Below, in pieces: positions 1-14,099 of a stretch of DNA of 64,000 nucleotides. The stretch is from the NCBI GenBank assembly GCA_002786025.1, contig NHNW01000002.1, forward strand, positions 1-64,000. The letters are read 5' to 3'. The DNA is from Zasmidium citrigriseum. Taxonomy: Eukaryota > Ascomycota > Dothideomycetes > Mycosphaerellales > Mycosphaerellaceae. The notes under the pieces were generated by a model. That model did no database searches. It was not told the DNA's origin and saw nothing but the letters and a program-made list of their open reading frames with translations. The position numbers and the translations under genes were made by a program. How positions within the stretch are numbered: position 1 is the stretch's first letter; every line of letters begins with the position of its first letter.

Positions 1-2004
1 GCTAATATATTTCTATCCCCCTAGTTTTACTAACTAGAAAGATTAGTTACTATTAGACTAGCGGGTAGTAGATATCTTCTCTTATCTAGACTTCCCTATT
101 ATAGGGGATTTCTAGTTTAACGTCGCTATTCTTAGTTATTAGGTCGATTAGTTAATCCTAATAGGCTCCTACTAGTCGTCCTAGTACTAGAGAGACTATT
201 AGTAGTTCTAGTATAACCGGGCGGTTTACTAGGGGTTATACGTAGACGTTAATTCCTCTATAGAGCTAAACAATATCGCTAAACTAGTTCTTATACGTAG
301 CCTAAGGTAGTTAAATCTTTATTATATACTTTAGTTTAGCCCTATAGGCGTACCCGAGGTCGAAATCGTACTTCCCCTAGTAGATTTAATTCTCGTTAAA
401 TATAATATCCCTTATACGGACGACTTTCGACTAGGAAGGTATCTAGATACGGTAGATATTATTTCTATTAAAACTAACTAGGTAGCCTATATAGGCTCGA
501 GTATAGGTTTTAAAGTTCCTAGGCCTAAGTTCTTCGTTAATATAGATATAGGCGCGGGAACTAATTATCCTTATATAAGCTACTATAGGTACCTTACCCG
601 TAACCGCCTTAATTAGAGTTTTCTAGTTAAGAGCCCTCGTTAGGGAACAATTTAGGATATATACTACTATAGAGACTAACTTAGGCTAGAGATTTTCTAG
701 TAGATTAGCGTAGATTGTTATTACTCTTACTATCTCTAAAATAACCCCTCTAGGTCGTTTAGTAGAGTCCTATACCTAGGTATATAGCGTAGACTATTTT
801 AGAGTAACCCTATCCTTCCGAAGTATCGCTTTAAAGTAGAGAGTATAGGCTTAGTCGTTATCTCTAAATATAACGACTAGTACCTTACCTATATCTACTA
901 TAAATACCTTAAGATAATAGTAGAAGTCTATAACGACCTTACCCCCTACCTTCGAGTAGGTTCTAATAAACTAGAGCTTAGTATTAGTATTAAAAGTATA
1001 TAAGAGGAATTTATCGCTATTAAACCTAAGATTTATATAGACTATATCTATTACGACGTCCGAAAGCTCCCCTAGGAGATAGAATCTAGTCGTTTCTTAG
1101 TCTTTTCGAGAAATAACCTCCTTAGATTTAGCTTTAGCGTATATATCGTATTTAATAACTAGTAGGGTAGCTTCGCCGTCGATAATTTCGGCTCTAACTA
1201 CTACTTTAGGTAGATAAGTAAGCCTTTCTCCTAAAATATGTCCTAGGAGGCGATACTATTAAAGTCTAGTAAGAAAGCGAGGTTTACGTAGTACTCTACT
1301 CCCCTTTAGTAGTACTTTTCGATAGCTATTCGATAATTTAGGTTAATCTATCTTACTCTATATTATAAAGGTCTTCTTATAATAAGCTTCCCGTTAATAG
1401 ATAATCTTAGAGACTAGGAGAGGTTAATTCTCTATATCTCGAGGCTATTTATAGATTTAAACTATTAGTTTAAGGTCTTATAGAGAGTAAACGTCTAGAT
1501 ACGGGTAGCCTTCCCTTCGAACTACTCGTCCTATAACATTATCGTCTCTATCTATCTATAGATTAGTTCGTTTATCTAGAAATAGGCTATTCGCGCGTAT
1601 ACGTAGTCCTAAAATAATATTAGTATAAAATCCTAGTATATAGAGGACGTTCTTAAGAACTAGGGTAATAGTTCGTCCTAAATCTAATAGTTTAAGTAGA
1701 AGATAAGCTATTCCTCTTACTATAGCCTTTAAGGTTATATTAGTAGAGTAGATAACGACTCTAGAGGGGATATCCTTAACCTAAAAGTTAGCTAGCTAGG
1801 GATCGTTAATAATATAGGTATTTAATCTACTATTAAGGAGCTATTTAGTTAATAGATCGTTAGCGTTAGTAGATATTAGTATATAATATTCCGTAAATAG
1901 TATTCTAGGGTATAGAGGCTTAAAATCGTCGTTAACTTTAGTATAGTTAATAAAGATTCCTTTAGAGCCTATTTTAAAGTCGAATATCTCTTCCTTAATT
2001 ATAG
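1..2004. repeat. RIP-mutated repeat DNA, unidentified
   Basis: The stretch has almost no CA or TG dinucleotides: bases 1-600 contain one CA and no TG, while TA is very abundant and CG is still common. This is the mark of RIP (CpA to TpA on either strand). Stop codons interrupt all frames and I recognise no protein family. It lies outside the 5' LTR at 2005, so it is probably part of an older element into which the LTR retrotransposon inserted; the other half may be 17831-19690. That link is inference. Confidence 0.8.
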
Positions 2005-2360
2005 TATAGGCTAGCTAGCTAGCTTCTACGGAAGCTACCGCGGCTACTAGTACCTACCTTTAACTTCCGAGCTACGAGTACCTTTATTATTATTACGATA
2101 CCTACTTTATATATACGACTAGCTTCTTATATATTATATAATATAGATAGATATAGTAAAATCCTATATACTAAACTTCTTCTCTTCTTTTATAGCTTCC
2201 TCTAGAAGTACCTTAGTATATACGAATACCTCCGTATATCCGGATTTACTAATAGAGCTATATTATACTCTCTATTAAGATCTATCGCCTATAACCCCTC
2301 TTTAGCTCTATTAACTACTTAGCGCGTATAGATAGGTTAGTCTATAGGCGCTAGGTTATA
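2005..2360 (+). repeat. 5' LTR
   Basis: This 356-bp repeat aligns without gaps to 17475-17830. I count 16 differences, all transitions. Fourteen of them are seven CG/TA dinucleotide exchanges, and the other two are single T/C changes. The left end TATAGG and right end GGTTATA are shared and mark the limits of homology. Confidence 0.88.
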
Positions 2361-3505
2361 TTTTTAGTAGTTAGTACGAGGGTAGAAGATATACTCGTCT
2401 TCTTCTAACTTCTAACCTTCGAGTATTCGATAATACGCCCTCGCGGAATAGTACTCTAATAGATTCGATATAAGTAAGAGTATTTATAAGAGTAACGCTA
2501 GCGTAGCTATATTAAGGAAAGATATAAGAATATAAAAAATATAAGATATACGATATTTAGTATATAGGAGCTTTAGTACGAATAACCTAGTAATACGGAA
2601 TAGTAGATATAATAGTTTAGCTATAGAAATAGGCTCGAGTCTATAGTTAGTTAAACGAAATAGGTATAAACGGAATACTAGAGATTATATTATTAGGTAG
2701 ACGTATCTAATAGGCGAAGCTCGAATATACGAATATACGAATCCTAGGAACGACTAGAATTCGGAAGGGTAATATTATACTTTACTACTTAGTAGAAGTA
2801 GGTATAGTAGAAACCCTAATAACTACTTCTCGCGAATACGATAACTACCCTCGGTAATACGCTCTCCTTTATTAAAATTAGATACTATCTATAGATAGCT
2901 AAGATTACGCCCCGACTTAACTACCTTCGGACTATTAAGATTCGAAACCGCTATAGAATAAGGTATTTAGAAGAGTCGTTCTAAGTAGAGGCTTAGAAAG
3001 GGGTAACTACTCGTAAGGCTACAATCCCTAGAATAAGGTTTATCTCTCTAGATCGAAGCCGCTAACTAAATCGTAGCTACCTAATATAGTAACGGCTATT
3101 AGGCCTATACGTATAGGAAGGACGTATTAATATACAACCTTACCCCTAGACCTCGCTAAGAAGAACTACTATTAATTAGTACCTCGTACTTCTAGTAATA
3201 GCGAACTCGTTACTAGTACTATATCCGTACTATAACTAGTACTACCCTTATACGCTACTTTATACTATATATACCTATATCCTTGCCTTCTATTATATAT
3301 TTGCTATTCGAACTATTTAATTTATATCCGTCTATCTATATCTATACCCTATTACTATACTCGGCTTAAGGCTATATCTTATTATTACCTAAGTTATAAA
3401 AACCTTATAAAAATATTGCTTCTATCTATTTTAATTAATAAGGACGCTTTCGTGTCCAATTTATACCCCTCGCGTTACTAACTAAGTACTAAACCTTTAC
3501 CTCCT

Positions 3506-3533
3506 AATTTTATACCCTATAGGGTACGAAAAG
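3506..3533. repeat. Palindrome copy A inside the retroelement
   Basis: A near-perfect inverted repeat of about 28 bp: left arm AATTTTATACCC, right arm TAGGGTACGAAAAG. Three related copies lie at about 10760-10788, 13847-13875 and 17322-17352. This copy lies just upstream of the gag remnant. An RNA copy could fold into a hairpin. Function is unknown. Confidence 0.7.
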
Positions 3534-3539
3534 ACCTAA

Positions 3540-6500
3540 CTAGGATTCTAGACTCTACGCTCTAGGATTACCTACTATCTACTATATACTTTACTTAGGG
3601 AAGTAGTTTAAGTAGATTAAAGTTACCTCTTATAAGTAGCTCGCTACTATAAGAGTCTAGGTTAGGAGAAGAGTCTCCTATTAATTAACCTCTAAGATAG
3701 GAAGATTCTAACGCTAACCTTAAGTTTCGTAACTTACTAGTAGACCTTAGCCCTTCTAAGCTAAAGATATCTACTACTAATAGATCTTCTAGCTCCGAAG
3801 AAGTTAAGACTCCTACCTCGGAATAGTTACTAACTAGAGCGAGTATAAGTACTACTTCTAAAGTCTCTACCCTACGCCCTCTACTCCTTACCCGTAGAAG
3901 ATCTTATCGTTCCTAGATAGCTACTCCTACTACTAACGCTAATACTAATAACGGTAATAGTAGAGGAAATAGCTAGGCTACTAGATCTTCTACTACCCTA
4001 GCTTAGTAAGCTAACCCTTAGGCTATTATTTAGTAACTAGCTTTAGTTCTTCCTAACTTACGGCCTAAGATACCTATACCCGGTTCTAGTAAGAATCCTC
4101 TCTTTAATAGGAAGAATATTTCCGCTTTTATCGATCGCTTTAATAACTTAATCGCTAAGTATAACCCTAACTTAACTAATACTAAGAAGTTGTCTCGCTT
4201 CCGACTAAATACTAACCTACTAACTCGCCTACGTATAACTCGAGTTCTAGGGTATAAAGATAGGGACTATAAGAAGTTTCGTATCGAGGTTACTCGCGAA
4301 TTTACCTAGACTAATACCTTTATACTCCTTAGAACCCGCTAGTACCTAGAATAACTTACTAGTACTAATCGTTCTATAAGGGACGACTTATCTAGCTACT
4401 ACCGCTAGTTTATTACTATAAGTAAGAAGATTAAGAAGGTAGATATAGAAGATAACTCCTATACCCGACTATTCCTCTAAGGGCTCCCTAATTAGTTATA
4501 GCGAAAGCTATATTAGAAGTTTAACCTATACCCTTTACGCGAGTATAGTTTCTAGGAATTCGATAAGATCTTCGACGAAGCTATACGCCTAATCGAAGGG
4601 AACGAAGGGTATAACCTTACCTAGAAGGAGACGACTATATAAATAAAGACTCTTTAGAAGTCTATCGAAGATAGATAACCTATATTAGATATTAGCTTAT
4701 CTTATATTTCGAATATTACTCTAGCTTCTTATAATACTAAGATTAGCTTACTTACTAATCGACTTTATCGTATAGAAATCGCTATAATATAACGCTAGTA
4801 CCTAAGTAGAGTAATACTACTTAACCCTTAAGCTATAGATTAGATAAGAAATATCTCTAGTAGGTATAATACTAGGGTCTTTACTATATAGTAGAGGAAA
4901 GCTCCTCTAATAGGTCCTACTATAGCCGATAAGTACTAGAACTATAGTAAGCCTAGTTATACTAGCGCTATCTACGAGATATTTAAGATATTCCTTAATA
5001 CTAGCTACTACTACCTACTAGATAATAAGTAGTACTTAGGACTAAAGGGTAGCTATAACCCGAAGTCTATAACTTAGTAATAGGATAGAACTAAGCCGAA
5101 GCTATATAGTATATTACTAGCTATTCGAATAGAGTAGCCTACTAAGAAGATCGCCTTTACGGGGACTAACGCTAATAAGTTCCTAGCTAAATAGAGAAGT
5201 AATAATAGCTCTATTACTAGGACCTCTACTTTAAGTTCTATAGCGCTACCTACGTTATCGTTAGTAAAGGTCTACTTCGCTAGGGTTAGCGAAGCTAAGG
5301 AACTATATAATCCCGCCTTCTAGTATATCTAACGCTCTAAGATTATCGAAGAAGCTATAGATACCTTCGACTAGTACGAATATAGATCCTTCTATATTAC
5401 CCCTAAATACTTATACGATAGAGATTACTACTCTAATACTACTACCCGCTCGTAGGAAAAGATAAATCCTACTCTAAAGATACGATTCGCCCCTACGAGT
5501 ATCCTTAAGAATAAAGAGCGCGAGTAATCCTTAGCGGCTAAGACTCGGTAGCTCCGAGCTAATAATACTCCTATCGCTAACCTTCCTAAGTCCTAAGATT
5601 AACTTCGTAGGACGAATCTTTAGCCTAGAGTTAAGGATATAACTAAGGATTCTTAAATATAGACTTAGACTATAGACTAGAATCGCTCCTAGCGAGACGA
5701 ATCTATAACGGATAGGGGTAACGATAAATTTAAGGATACTACTCCCCTTAATACGCTAGTTACCGCCCGCTAAGGTAAGCCTAAGAGTAAAGCGTTTCTA
5801 TATTACGTCTACGCCTATAGTAGTAGAAATAATAAGCTATTCTAGAGTAAGTAAGTAATAAATACTCCTCTTAATATTACCGTTAGTAATATAATAACTT
5901 ATAACGCTACCTTTACGAAGTACTAGTTATAGCGAATCCTTAATAACTCTAAGTTTATAGACGAGCTTAAGAAGTATAGGGAGATACTATAGACGAGCGC
6001 TATAGTATAAGTTAATTTACCTAACTAGCGTATATCTATAGCCGTTTAACTTCCGTAAGAAGATATAAGGTTCTCTAAACCGCCCGAGGCTAGTAAGCTA
6101 TATAAAGATAGCGCGAAAATTAATCTTTCTAGTATTACTACGGATTTAGTCTTAGCTCCTAGCCCCTAGGTAATAGCTATAGTTAGCTATATCGAGTATA
6201 TAGTTCGTACTTTAATTAACGAAGGATCTAAGGGTTATATTATAAGCTATAAACTAGCTTCCTAGCTTAGGCTCTCTATTATAGGTAATATAAATATTAA
6301 TATAAGCGGCGCTAGCGGACCTTACTAGTTTAGTAGAGTTACTCGCGCCCTAAAGATTATAGTTTATAGTATTACCTTCTTCTAGGATTTCTTAGTCTTA
6401 GTTTCCCTATCTATACTATTTATTCTAGGACGCTCCTAATACCGAAAGGTCTAGCTAACTAGCGTTAACTACGATAATAGTATATAGGAGGGAACTATTA

Positions 6501-7300
6501 CTAATAGGCGAGGGAACTCCGTTTACTTTACGGGAATTTAAGCTACTATAACTAGGTATAAGCGAATAGACGATATCCTTCGTAGTCCTAGGCTAGCTCT
6601 AAAATTATAGGGAATTCGCTATCTACGCCGACTTCCCCTATTATAGTAGGAGTATATATAATCTTCTAGAAGGAATAGATAGACCTAGACGATATAGATA
6701 GATCGGAGAATCCTTTAAAGGGCTCGCGCCCTAAGATCCGTAGAGATAGTAAGCTATTTAGATTTTATACCTCGTAGAGTACGAAATCGGATATTACTAT
6801 TTACGCTCTAGGAGCGACTTCCTTATACCTATTACCTTCTATATTCGCGTTCGCGGTATTTAAAAGAGGGAGGGGAGTTAAAAATTCTTACCCTAACGTT
6901 ACTACTACTACCGAATTACTACCTAATATTACTAAGGCTAGATTTCTCTATATTAAAGACTAAGACGACGATAATATTAAGGGTATTCTCCTCGCCGTAA
7001 CTATTAATAAAGCGGCTCGAAGATTAAGGAGATAGGCTTATATACGCCCGCCTATTAGTATAACTACTAATATATATACTATATATAAACGGAAAGCTAA
7101 GAAAGTCTACTCTATTAAGGAAGATAGTTCGAGAACTAATAGCTCGAAACCTAGCGGATCTCTTACCTAGCGAGACGACTACCTAGCTTATAAAGTAATA
7201 CTTCCCCTAGGAAATAGTAAGTTCGATAGGAAATATCTAATTAAGAAGTTTTCTAATATTCCTAAAGGAAGCTAGCTAACCTAGGAACGTCTAGATACTA
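3540..7300 (+). pseudogene. gag and aspartic protease remnant of the LTR element
   Basis: A long plus-strand frame can be read through RIP-type stops. The upstream two thirds look like a fungal gypsy Gag, a hydrophilic Gln/Ser/Thr-rich protein. Around 6170-6420 the reading resembles a retroviral-type aspartic protease domain, with a segment like L-I-N-E-G-S followed by conserved I-S-x-x-L-A, as in fungal gypsy proteases. Limits are approximate. The remnant is dead because stops occur throughout. Confidence 0.6.
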
Positions 7301-7329
7301 TCGAGATTAGTATAGACTTACTCCCTCTA

Positions 7330-10300
7330 GAACTAGAAATAATCTATAAGATACTCTATAATAGAGAAGCTACTATAGCCTATAGCTTTAAGTATTTAGG
7401 ACGAATTCGGGAAGAAGTAATTAGACTATAGTATATTCGGACGGTACTATATACGCTATAGTAATATCCGCCCTTCCGTTTAAATCTATTACTTCGGTCT
7501 ATAGTTAAAGGCATAATTCGTAAAAGGCTTAAAGCGTAGATAATTAAATCTAGCTACTCGAGCTATCGGAATCCCTACTTCCTAGTTAGGAAGAAGTCTA
7601 CTAGGCTAGAGAGGACCTATCGTCTTATTAATACTACTATTAAGATTAATAAGGTTACTATTCGGGATACTAACTTACCCCCTAATACTAATAGCTTCTC
7701 GGAAGACTTTACTAGATATAAGATAGCGAGCTTAATCGATATCTTCTCTAGATATAATTAGGTTACTCTATATAAATCCTATAGAGATATTACGGCTTTC
7801 GATATACTACTTAGATTATTCTAATAGACTACTCTTCCGTAAGAAGCTATAAACTTAGTTACTTAGTTCGTAAGAGCTATTACTTAAGTACTTATAGCTT
7901 ATATCTCCTATCGAGCTCGGCCTTTTCTAGATAATATTAGCGTTAAGGGCCTAAAGACTAATTATAATAGAGAATATATTAAGCCTAGCCTATAGAGATT
8001 CGTCGTTAAATATATTATAGTAATCGATAAAGTCCTTATAGATCTAGAACGTACTAGTTATACTATAGCTAGGAAGAAGCTCTAACTTCTTTATAAGAAG
8101 GTTAAGATTATAGGCTATATAACTAATAAGTTTAGTCGCTACCCTAATATAGTACGAGTACGAAAGATACTAGAATAGCCTACCCCTACCTACTAGAAGG
8201 ATATTAGGATCTAGATAGGACTAGTTATATACTTCTAGATCTAGGTACCTAAGCTAGCTATTCGAGGAAAACCGCTTTTCTAGCTTCTTCGGAAGGATAC
8301 TAAGTTTATCTAGAAATAGGAGTATTAAGATACTAAGGATACTATCGCCTATCTCCTCGTCGAAGCTCTAGCTTTAAAATTAATCGACTACTCTAAGGAA
8401 GGAGGAGGTATTATACTTATAGTTAATACTTCTAGTAAAGGTTTTAGTACTATCCTTATATAATACGATCCGAAGAACCCTAAAGTTCGATATCTAGTCC
8501 GATTCGAATCTAGCCTTTTTAGTCCTTCTAAGTAGAAGTATAATACTAGGAAGCGCGAATATCTTAGAGTACTAAAAGTATTACGGAAGCTAAAGCTATA
8601 GCTATTTAGTATCTACTTTATCTTAGAAGTAGATACTAATACGCTAATATACTAGCTTAATAAGGCTTTATTAGATCTACTAAATATAGCTATTACTAGA
8701 TAGATCGCTTAGATTCGGCTATTTACCTTTAAAGTTTAATATATACCTAGAACTAAATACTCTACTCCTAATAGCCTATCTCGTAAGCTAGCTACGGACT
8801 AAGATTACGAGAAGCTAGTAGAAGAAGAGGATATTAAGGCTATAATCGACGATAACTTCTATCTTATATACCTAGTATAGCGAACTAATCCTCTATAGGA
8901 GGATACTAGTATTCTAGATTATTCGGAGTATTATAACGAGACTTCCTAGTAACTAGCCTAGATTACTACTAAGCGACGCCGCCCTCGGGGAATAATACGC
9001 TAAAGATATCGTATACTAGTATTATAGTCGAGGAAGTTTATAGTTTAAGGCGGGGTCTTATTCTAATAACCTTATAAGTATACCCTATTATAGCGTATTA
9101 TAGACTAGCCTTATATATAGGACTAGATCTTATATACCTTCTACGAGAAGAATAGCTATTATAGTACTAATATTATATTCGATATAATTTAGCGATAATA
9201 CTAGTAGGAAGGACTATACCTATCTTACTCTAAGTATTTTAAATCCTATAGCCTATATAACTACTAGAATAGATATCCTCGCCTAGCTAAACTCTACTCG
9301 ACTATATAGAACTTTATTAGCGAGAGATAGGCTATAGATCCTATCTATATCGATACCTATAGGTGTCTACTCGTAGTAAAGGAGGTACTTAGTAGATAGA
9401 TTAAAGTTAAGTATATTAACTACTCGTCGAAGAAAGTAACTACCCGGATTATCGCCGACTAGTTATATACTAACGTCTTCTACTAGTATAGTACCCCCCT
9501 CGAAATTATTCTCGATAATATAAAGTAGTATACTAGGAAGATAGCTCGCCTACTTACTAGCCTAGGTATTAAGAGAGTTCGTATTTCCCTATATAATCCC
9601 TATTCGAATACCTAAGTTAAAGTCGGACATCGCCCTTTACTAGATACCCTTACTAAACTTACGAATAGTACCCTAACTAGGTAGAGGAAATAGGTTCCTA
9701 CTATTACCTAGGCGGATTAAACGATAACTAATAGTCGAACTAGCTAATCTCCCTATACTATTATATTCGGGTATAAAGTAGTACTACCTATCGAAGTCGA
9801 ATACTCTACTACTACTATCCGAGATTAGGGGGTAGTTCGTAACTACGGTATACTTCTATAATATTACGCTAAGTAACTTTAGCGTATAGAAGGTTTACTC
9901 GAAGAACTCTAAGCTCGCTAAAAGCGGATAAAGGCTACTATAAAGTAGTACTACGATAGTCGTAATAATATTAGCTTCGAGGAATTTTAGCCTAGTAATA
10001 CGGTTCTTATATATCGCGCTAAAGATAAGTATAATAAGTCTAATAAGTTATTATTCCGCTAGAAGGGCCCTTTTCGTATTAGGGAAAGAGATATAACTAG
10101 CTTCTCTAAGCTAGAGCGACTATACTCCTATCTATTAGAAGAACTAGATAGTACTAAGATAGATAGAACCTTTACCTACTATCTTCTTAAGAAAGTAGTC
10201 TACCTATTCCGTACGTTAGTAGATAATACTAATATTACTATTCCCGAGGTAGCTAAAGCCGACTAGCCGCGATTATTTAAAGCTAAAGACGGGATCGAAC

Positions 10301-10430
10301 TAGATAATAATAATCTTAAGGAAGAAGATCTATAGTTTACTAAGCTAGGTATCGCTTATCTATAGTTAAGCCTCCTACGGCTAAGCTCTAAAGAAAGGGA
10401 AGGGTACTAAAGGTACGACTAACTAGTAGG
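7330..10430 (+). pseudogene. pol remnant: reverse transcriptase, RNase H, integrase
   Basis: The frame starting at 7561 reads Y-R-N-P-Y-F-L-V-R-K-K and then A-S-L-I-D-I-F-S near 7726, the conserved opening and first catalytic Asp (7738-7740) of a Ty3/gypsy reverse transcriptase. The normally invariant second Asp-Asp pair is at 7930-7935 and now reads Asp-Asn (GAT AAT), one G-to-A change in a TG context. An RNase H-like stretch follows (about 8520-8780), including F-I-L-E-V-D-T-N-T-L. An integrase-like stretch follows at about 9380-9850, with Y-N-P-x-S-N and G-H-R-P-L-L-D-T-L. Stops of RIP type break the frame, so no active product is possible. Confidence 0.85.
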
Positions 10431-10759
10431 TTAAATTTTATTAAACTACTACGGTAACTACGATATCTTAATAACCGCGACTAACGCTACTACCCGCTCT
10501 ACCGCTATATAAGAAGGATTATTTTCTCTCTTTCTAACTTTAACTAAAGGATTAACCTCGAAAGCTTTAACTACTAGTACGCTAGTAGTTAAAGTATATT
10601 ACTACTAGCTCTAGGGGAAAGTATATTAGTATCTAGTATATATTACTATCGATATATTAACGTACCTTCCTTATAACGATATTACGACCGATCGCGACTT
10701 CCTATCTATATAATATAGCCGAGAAAGCGATACCTATACCTAGAATTATAGCCTTTAGT

Positions 10760-10788
10760 ATTTTATACTCCGTAGGGGTACGAAATTA
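10760..10788. repeat. Palindrome copy B inside the retroelement
   Basis: Left arm ATTTTATACTCC, right arm GGGGTACGAAATTA. It is related to copies at 3506, 13847 and 17322. It separates the pol remnant from the coiled-coil pair. Confidence 0.65.
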
Positions 10789-10889
10789 TTATCGTCTAAT
10801 AAGTATCGAATACCCGACTATAGTAGAAAGGCTAGTACCTAGATATATCTAAACCTAACTCTAGTATAAATCTAGCTAGGATAAGAGTA

Positions 10890-12130
10890 AATAGAGGAGT
10901 AGATATTAGCTAAAGGTTATTAGATACTATAACTTCCTCTTCGGGTATAGCGCGTAACTAGCGCTAATAATATACTATATACGGGCTCGCCTTTACCTTT
11001 CGATAATACTACGAAGTAACGACTTAGACTTTTAGAGCGACGTTACTACCTCGCGCTCGACTTTCCTTACTAAACTAACCTCTAACGATATAGCCCTACT
11101 AACTACTACGCTAAGTACTATATCTACGGATCTAGTAGTACTAATATATCGGATCTTAAGGCTATTAAGTTAGTCCTAGAGACGGAATACGAAGAGCTTT
11201 AGATAGAGCGTAACTATATCCTTAGCTTACCTATAAATAGCGACTATAAGTAGAAGGCCTACTAATAGCGAGTCCGCGAGATTAAGAATACTATCGAGTA
11301 TCTTAAGATAGATCGAGATTAGATCCGCTTAACCCTAATTAGTAAAGAGAATAGAGTATTAGATATTATAAACGCCTTTATTCGCGACTACCTCGCTATA
11401 TATCTAGAAGCGATAGTTACTCCTACTATAGTTACTAAGGATTATATATTTCGAGTAGTAGAACTAAGAGTTCGAGCTACTCGCCTATAGTATTAGATCT
11501 TCCGCCTTATAGAAGAGGGTACTAGAGGATAGCGCGACGACGATCGAGGTATACGCTTTAATATTAACGAGATCTAAGCTAATCTAGACTTACTCTAGCG
11601 AGATATCGCTCTATAGGAGCGTATCCTTAATAAGTATACTATTATAGGAAACGAGCGCCTTCGCTAGGATATTAATCTATAGCGTAAGCTCGAGAATCGC
11701 TATACCTACTATCCTCCTAGCTACTACGACTCCCGCTACTCGGTCTATTATCTAGGTTATTATAATAATACTACTAGCCGTATAGTTAGTACTACCTATA
11801 GTCCCTAGCTACCTATTAATACTAACTTTATTATAGTACGTATCGATAGCGTTAATAGACTATTCTCGAATCCTCTAAACCCGTAGATAGCTTAGATTAC
11901 TACCTAAGTCCGTTAGCTCGATACGTAAGGAAGAAATACTCGTCGTAGCTATACTAGTCTAGATAGACTACTTCGTTAGGAGAGGCCTAAGACTAATCGA
12001 GTCTCTAAGGATTAGAGCTAAGTTGTACGAGCTAATCGCCGCTAGTTAGAACGTCTATAAGGATATCGTATCCTAGACTACTAGTACTAGAAGTAATAAG
12101 TTAAGTATAGAAAGGAGGATAGCTAGAGAG
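10890..12130 (+). pseudogene. Coiled-coil ORF remnant, first of a tandem pair
   Basis: The plus-strand reading through RIP-type stops gives a charged, helix-rich protein. It shares a pattern with the next remnant: E-L-Q-I-E-R-N-Y, later Q-R-D-D-D, R-F-N-I-x-E-I, R-D-I-x-L-Q-E and a Tyr-rich S-R-Y-S-x-Y-Y-L near the end. It is not gag, pol or any family I recognise. It lies between integrase and the 3' LTR, so it is extra cargo or a nested insertion. Limits are approximate. Confidence 0.5.
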
Positions 12131-12299
12131 AAATAGATAGAAGAATTAGGAGATAGCTTATAGTAATAGCTACTTCTTCCTCGCGAGCCTTCTAGTTTAG
12201 AGCTCCTTAGTATAAAACCTTTATTTCCCTTTCTTAACGAGACGTATTAAACTTTCTAGAGCGACCTAATAGATACGATATATTTATATAGTCTTTAAA

Positions 12300-13490
12300 C
12301 TAAAAGGATTACGAGCCGTAACTTCCTTTTTCGGACTAGCGCGTACTACTAGTATAACTTCCCGCCGCTTTTCGAATTTTAACTTCCTTTCCGCTATACT
12401 ACGATATCGACCTTTAGTATCTACTCTTACTAATAGGAGCTTTATTAAAAGCTAAACGCCTATCGCGCGCCTAACGCTATATACCTATTAATTTCCGAGC
12501 GAGAAAGAGTAAGATAGTTTAGGCGGAGATTTAAGAGCTAGCTAAAGTAGCTAAAACTAAGTACCTCGAATTACGGATAGAGCGTAACTACCTTACTACT
12601 AGTACGACTATACTAGAGGCTCGCCGCTAGCGTATTCGCGAATTAGAGAATCTAATTAAGCGAGTTATAACGGATACCTATTAACTTTATTAGTAGGATA
12701 ACGACGAGGCGTAGATTAAGGCTAACTTAATAGGTACTTTCGATAACGCCTACTCCGCCGCCTATAATAGCGCCGCTACCCCTTAGTATCTCTAGGATTA
12801 GTATCTTTAGAATCGCGTCGAACTATATATTCTCTATACCCGCCCTTAGACCTAGATCTTCTAGATTCTCTAATAAGGTAGTACTAGCTAGCGCGACGAC
12901 GACTTGGATCCTCGCTTTAATATAGCCGAGATCGATACGAACCTACGCTATCTCGATAGAGATATTACCCTTTAGGAAACTATCCTCTACGAGTATACCG
13001 CCTATAGTAATATTTATACGCGCTAGGAGGCGGATCTTTAGTAAGAGCTCGAGCGTCGCTATAACTATCTAGCTCCTAGCTCTAGTAACTCTCGCTACTC
13101 TATTTACTATCTTAGATATACTAACGACTTAGCGGATCGTACGCTTAGTACTACTAATAGTCTAACCTTATCTACCTTTAATACTCGCTAAGTTACTATT
13201 AATAGAGTAGATCGCTAGGTAGAGACTAATCCCCTAAATATAGCTATAGCTAGGATTAGCGCTCGTATTTATTAACTTAACTAGCTTCGTACTAATACCT
13301 ACCGCGCCCGCGCTCGACTCGATCCTCTACTTCGTTAGAAGCGCCTCGAGCTTAACTTAGTATACGCGGACTAGACTAACGTAGCCTAGGCTAACTAGTC
13401 TCGCCTAAGCCGCCTATAATTTACGCTACTAATTACGAAAGGTCCTTTCGACTAGGCTATCCTTATAATTTAAGAGGCGTTTAGGGAGGA
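12300..13490 (+). pseudogene. Coiled-coil ORF remnant, second of a tandem pair
   Basis: This repeats the same motifs in the same order as the remnant at 10890-12130 (E-L-R-I-E-R-N-Y, Q-R-D-D-D, R-F-N-I-A-E-I, R-D-I-T-L-Q-E, S-R-Y-S-I-Y-Y-L). The upstream DNA is also similar: both carry a TAACTTCCT...TAGCGCGTA segment. This points to an old tandem duplication followed by divergence. No family was recognised. Confidence 0.5.
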
Positions 13491-13846
13491 AGGTTTAGAG
13501 GGACTAGGGAGAAAGGGTACGAGAATATATAAGTCGTAGAGGATAGATACCGCCTCGACTAATCTAGGGATTAGAGTTCTCTAGTAATACGATTAAGCGT
13601 ACCTTTCTAGACCTTATATTCTTTTATTATTTCCTTTATAATATCTGAAATTATATCCTTACCGTTAGCGGTAATAGAAGTCTATACTATACCTCCTCCG
13701 CCTCTTACTAATACCCGCGCTTATTACTATTATAGATATAGAAGCTATCCCTACTTACTACCTAATTCTAATAAAGTTAAACGTAGATTCTAGAACTACC
13801 TAGCTAACGTTCTCGACCCTTAATAGGCTCTATACGCCCTAGTTAT

Positions 13847-13875
13847 ATTTTATACCCCTATAGGGTATAAAATTA
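13847..13875. repeat. Palindrome copy C inside the retroelement
   Basis: Left arm ATTTTATACCCC, right arm TAGGGTATAAAATTA. It is the most symmetrical of the four related palindromes. It lies between the coiled-coil pair and the long remnant that follows. Confidence 0.7.
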
Positions 13876-14099
13876 ATACTACTCCTATTAGGTATCTAAT
13901 ACCTACGCCTATATTCTAAAGATATAAGATAACCGCCTCCGTATCTAAAAACCTTTTAAGACTACTACTATTATTATATTCTTTAATTTATAGTACCTAA
14001 TATATAGGGTATCGGATAACCGCTATAAACTACGCCTCTACGCTAAATACGGGCTAATTACGAGGCGAGGAATCGACTAGAATAATTATAGGTACCTTA

